Shown here: in pieces, positions 61,277 to 64,000 of the stretch
How the letters are laid out: every line of letters begins with the position of its first letter
Numbering within the stretch: the stretch's first letter is position 1
Origin: Aurantiochytrium sp. KH105
Taxonomy: Eukaryota; Sar; Bigyra; Thraustochytrida; Thraustochytriidae
Direction: 5' to 3'
Length of the DNA: 64,000 bases
NCBI GenBank assembly: GCA_003116975.1
Contig: BGKB01000030.1
Location: 313,399-377,398, forward strand
Notes under the pieces: model-generated
Seen by the model: only the letters and a program-made list of their open reading frames with translations
What the model was told of the DNA's origin: nothing
Database searches by the model: none
Made by a program: the position numbers and the translations under genes

Positions 61277-64000
61277 TAGTATATATATACATTTCCGCAG
61301 GAGGCGGGCTGATGCTTGGTCCCATGCTTTGCGTGCTATTTCAAGCCAAGCCAAGCCAAGCCGAGCCGAGCCGAGGCAACAGACTGGACTCGCTCGTTCA
61401 CTGTCATCGATAGCGCCTGGCAGGCTACGTTGAGTCTGGGCGTGGCCAGGCCAGGCCAGCCTGCCGACCAGGCAGCACCACAGACACCACAGCTGCATAT
61501 CACCTAAGCACCCTGACACCGCAGCGCGCCCTAGCTTGCGAATGCACTTTTCAGTGGGCCTTCCCGCCGCATCTGTCAGCCAGAAGGCAGAGCGCCGCGC
61601 CCTGGCCCCGCAGCCCATCTCCGGGCCGCCTCTGCCCCGGAGGAGTGTGTATAGGCCGCCCGTCTTTCGTCGACCGACGGCGACTGTGGTTCTATTCCTA
61701 CAGCGCACTGCCTCATGGCTCCGCCCGCCGGGGGAAGCTTGTGGTCCAGCGTGCTGCGGGACGACCGATCGCGGCTGTGGAGCTTGCCTACGGGGGGAGA
61801 TATGATGCGCGATTTGTGTTACTTTCGCCGCGCCAGGTCTGCGGCGGACGCCATCGGGCCGCCGCAGCTTAGCTTGCGCTCCGCGCCGGCCCACCTCTCC
61901 CCTCCCCTGCCGCTCTCCGCTCTCGGCTCTGCCTCAGCCCAGGCGCCTCGCGCGCGGCAGCGGCCTGCCCGAGTTTGCCCGTGCCTTCCGCGAGTTCTAT
62001 CTGGCTTTCTTTCTCGCTTAGGCAGTCTGTTTGACAGTGTATAATCCGCCCAACTGTGCGGCTGGCGGGTGGCGCATGAGGGACGCACGGCGCCCTGGCT
62101 TAGCGGTCGCAGCGGCAGCGGGCCCCAGCACGAAGCGCAGCGAGGCACTGCGAAGCACCGCCCCCCTCCCGCCGGCCTGCCGCTGCCGCTTCTTCAGCTG
62201 GCGGCTCCGGCGGGCTGGCCTCCGCAGCGCCTCGCCTTGTGGTGCTTCCTTTCCTCCGCCACGCGGCGCAAGACCCCACCGCCAGGATCAGGCTCAACGC
62301 GCGCAGCCTGCAGTCACGGCGGCCAAAGAGACTCGCAGACAGACAGAAATAGAGAGAGAGACACACGCAGACACGAGCGGGAGCGACGCGGAGCGAGGCG
62401 CGGCCGTGGAGGCTGTGAGATGGCTGGCCGGCTGGCGCGCAGGTTTTGCGGGAGAGACGAGGGACAGATAAGAAGCAGAGACCGCGGCCTCGGGCCGGCT
62501 AGCATAGGCAGTAACAGCACACAGCTGGGCGCGAGACGCGGGCGCGGAGGACGTGCGGTAGCGGCGGCGAGGCCAAACGACTCGGGATCGAGCGCCGGCG
62601 GCCTCCGCGAGCGCCAAGCCGCTGGCCCGCGGGGGCTGGCTGCGGACGCTCCGTCACAGAGGGGAGCGGGGCGAGATAAAATTGGCTGTGCGTTCAACAC
62701 CGCGCCACAGCGTAGTGGAGGGCGCCTCGCACAGCGTGAGCAGCCGGCTGCTCGGGGGTGTCCAGAGGACGGAGGCAGGGCGGCCGCCCTCTCGGCACGG
62801 CCACGGACACTCGCGCGCACGCACGCGAGCAAGGGGAACAAGGGGGAGAGAGGAGGGAGGGCCCCCTGAGGGACGAGGCCGCTTCTTCGGTTTCGCATTC
62901 CTCGCCTCTTCTCCTCAAGTTCTTTTCTAATGTTTTCCTAAATATAATTTTTATACATTCCTTCGTTTGTCTCCTGCTGATCGACTGTGGGCTTGCCGCT
63001 GTGACACGGTGGACGAAGAAGGCGCCACACGCTTTTGCTCCGTGCTTTTTCCACCTCTACTATCTTTCCACAGCTGGTCTTGACTGCGGCCAGCGGGGCG
63101 GGGCCGCCGCCTCTCTCTGCAGCTGCGGTCGACCGCCCTTCGCGCCAACGGCTCACCGCTTCACCGCAGCCGTGCGTTGCCCGCCAGCAAGGAGCGCTCC
63201 GCAGCGGCTCCGCCTGCCTGCTTCTCGCCGCGTGCCGAAATGCCTTGCCACCGGTGCCAGTGGCAGCTGCCCTCGTCCCGGCCCGTTGAGCATCACATCG
63301 CGCCCTCCTCCATCACTGCGGGCATCGCGTCCCGTCGCATGGCATCGCATCGCATTGCCCATGGCACGCCGCGACGTGACACGTCACGCAATCTGCATCT
63401 CCTCCGTGCTTTCTTCATTTCTTTATTCCTCGCTTGGTTTCTTGCTTGGTTGCTCTCCCCCTTCTCCCCCGCCTGCCCACGCCTCCGCCTCCGCGCGGAT
63501 CGTAGCCCGTGTGTCAGGCCAGATGTGTCAGGCCAGGCGAGGACCGCAGACTCACAGTCAAAGCGCCGCAGTCTTGGCGCCAGCCCGGTGCGGGGCTCGC
63601 CGCGGTGTGCAGCCGCGGGCCTGGCGGTGCCGCGCTGCAGCAGAGAGCGGCGGAAGCGGCGGTGATGGCGGCGGCCTCGCGCAAGGGGCCGTGGCATCAG
63701 CCTCCGCGCCTGCTACAATGGCCAGAGCCGCGCTCGCGCCACCTGGCTGCGAGAAGAAAAGCGATGGATTGGAAAGTAATGGAAGCGGGGACAGCGCGGA
63801 GGAAGCGCGGGGGCCGAGAAGGAGAAAAGCAAGCTGAGGCCGCCGCGTTGGCCGGGCCCCGCGGGGAGAAGGCAGGAGGAGGCTCGGGACTCCGCGCGAG
63901 GCCGCTCGGCGGCTTTCTTGCGCCTTCTTCGGTCGCGCTGCGAGTTTCTGATGCCTGCCCTCCAGACCCAGACAGACTAGGGCGCGCCGCTGTGGGGCGC
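61277..64000. other. Gene-free or unresolved right end
   Basis: A TATATATATA stretch at about 61278-61288 stands out in GC-rich surroundings and could be a core promoter for an unrecognised transcript. An AT-rich island lies at 62925-62960. Tandem CCAAG/CCGAG units occur at 61338-61375. From 63765 an ATG opens 78 codons to the window edge (MDWKVMEAGTARRKRGGREG), which might be the start of a gene continuing to the right; there is no family evidence. Confidence 0.4.

Noticed and set aside
61103-61894. 263-codon minus-strand open frame crossing a TATATATATA stretch
   Set aside because: No domain, biased composition, and it reads through repeat-like sequence.
62758-63837. 359-codon plus-strand open frame
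   Set aside because: Composition is irregular, with no recognisable domain; stretches such as the AT-rich island are read through by chance.
63765-64000. Possible 5' end of another gene running off the right edge
   Set aside because: 78 open codons with Arg/Gly/Ala-rich content and no domain; kept only as a remark.

Overview
The window is eukaryotic nuclear DNA from a compact, GC-rich, intron-poor genome. The gene set (an axonemal outer-arm gamma dynein heavy chain, a starch-binding/trehalose-phosphate synthase/phosphatase fusion, ephrin-receptor-like and polycystin-like surface proteins, mitochondrial ornithine carbamoyltransferase, a plant-like GH3 xylosidase and an HPAT-like glycosyltransferase) points to a flagellated stramenopile. 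A labyrinthulomycete (thraustochytrid) is my best guess, inferred from gene content and style only. Assembly quality is good apart from one 271-base N gap.

Layout. 1-41: first codons of a paralogue of the next gene. 518-6220 (-): giant secreted/membrane protein with FG-GAP and ephrin-like repeats. 6575-9136 (-): membrane-anchored GH3 beta-xylosidase. 9625-11512 (+): HPAT/SGT-like glycosyltransferase, the only gene with visible introns (two). 11853-15878 (-): CBM20-TPS-TPP protein with degenerate active sites. 17112-20561 (+): importin-13/transportin-3-like karyopherin. 20726-29383 (-): polycystin-1-like REJ/GPS membrane protein. 31643-gap (+): unidentified gene cut by the gap. 33191-47338 (-): 4,715-residue dynein heavy chain in one exon. 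48197-51655 (+): DHX36/DHX57-like RNA helicase. 51920-53014 (-): ornithine carbamoyltransferase. 53738-55102 (+): RRM protein with poly-Q. 55262-57853 (-): Q/N-rich nuclear-looking protein. 57854-64000: about 6 kb of simple repeats, G-runs and GC-rich sequence with no gene I can support.

From 6.5 to 57.9 kb the genes alternate strand without exception (- + - + - + - + - + -). Every pair is therefore either head-to-head over a shared intergenic region or tail-to-tail, mostly over a short gap (159-340 bases). The shared head-to-head regions repeatedly carry the same families of 4- and 5-base tandem repeats (GCTC, CTGY, TCTGC/GCAGA, GGCGT). 

Functionally the genes do not form one pathway. Loose themes are cell-surface glycans (GH3 enzyme head-to-head with an HPAT-like transferase), flagellar motility and sensing (dynein; the polycystin-like and FG-GAP/ephrin-like proteins), storage-carbohydrate sensing (the CBM20 pseudo-TPS/TPP), and RNA handling (helicase, RRM protein). 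The most interesting items are the probable pseudoenzyme TPS-TPP, the tandem duplication at the left edge with its conserved promoter block, the reduced polycystin, the winged-helix-like insert in the helicase, and the repeat-laden bidirectional promoters.
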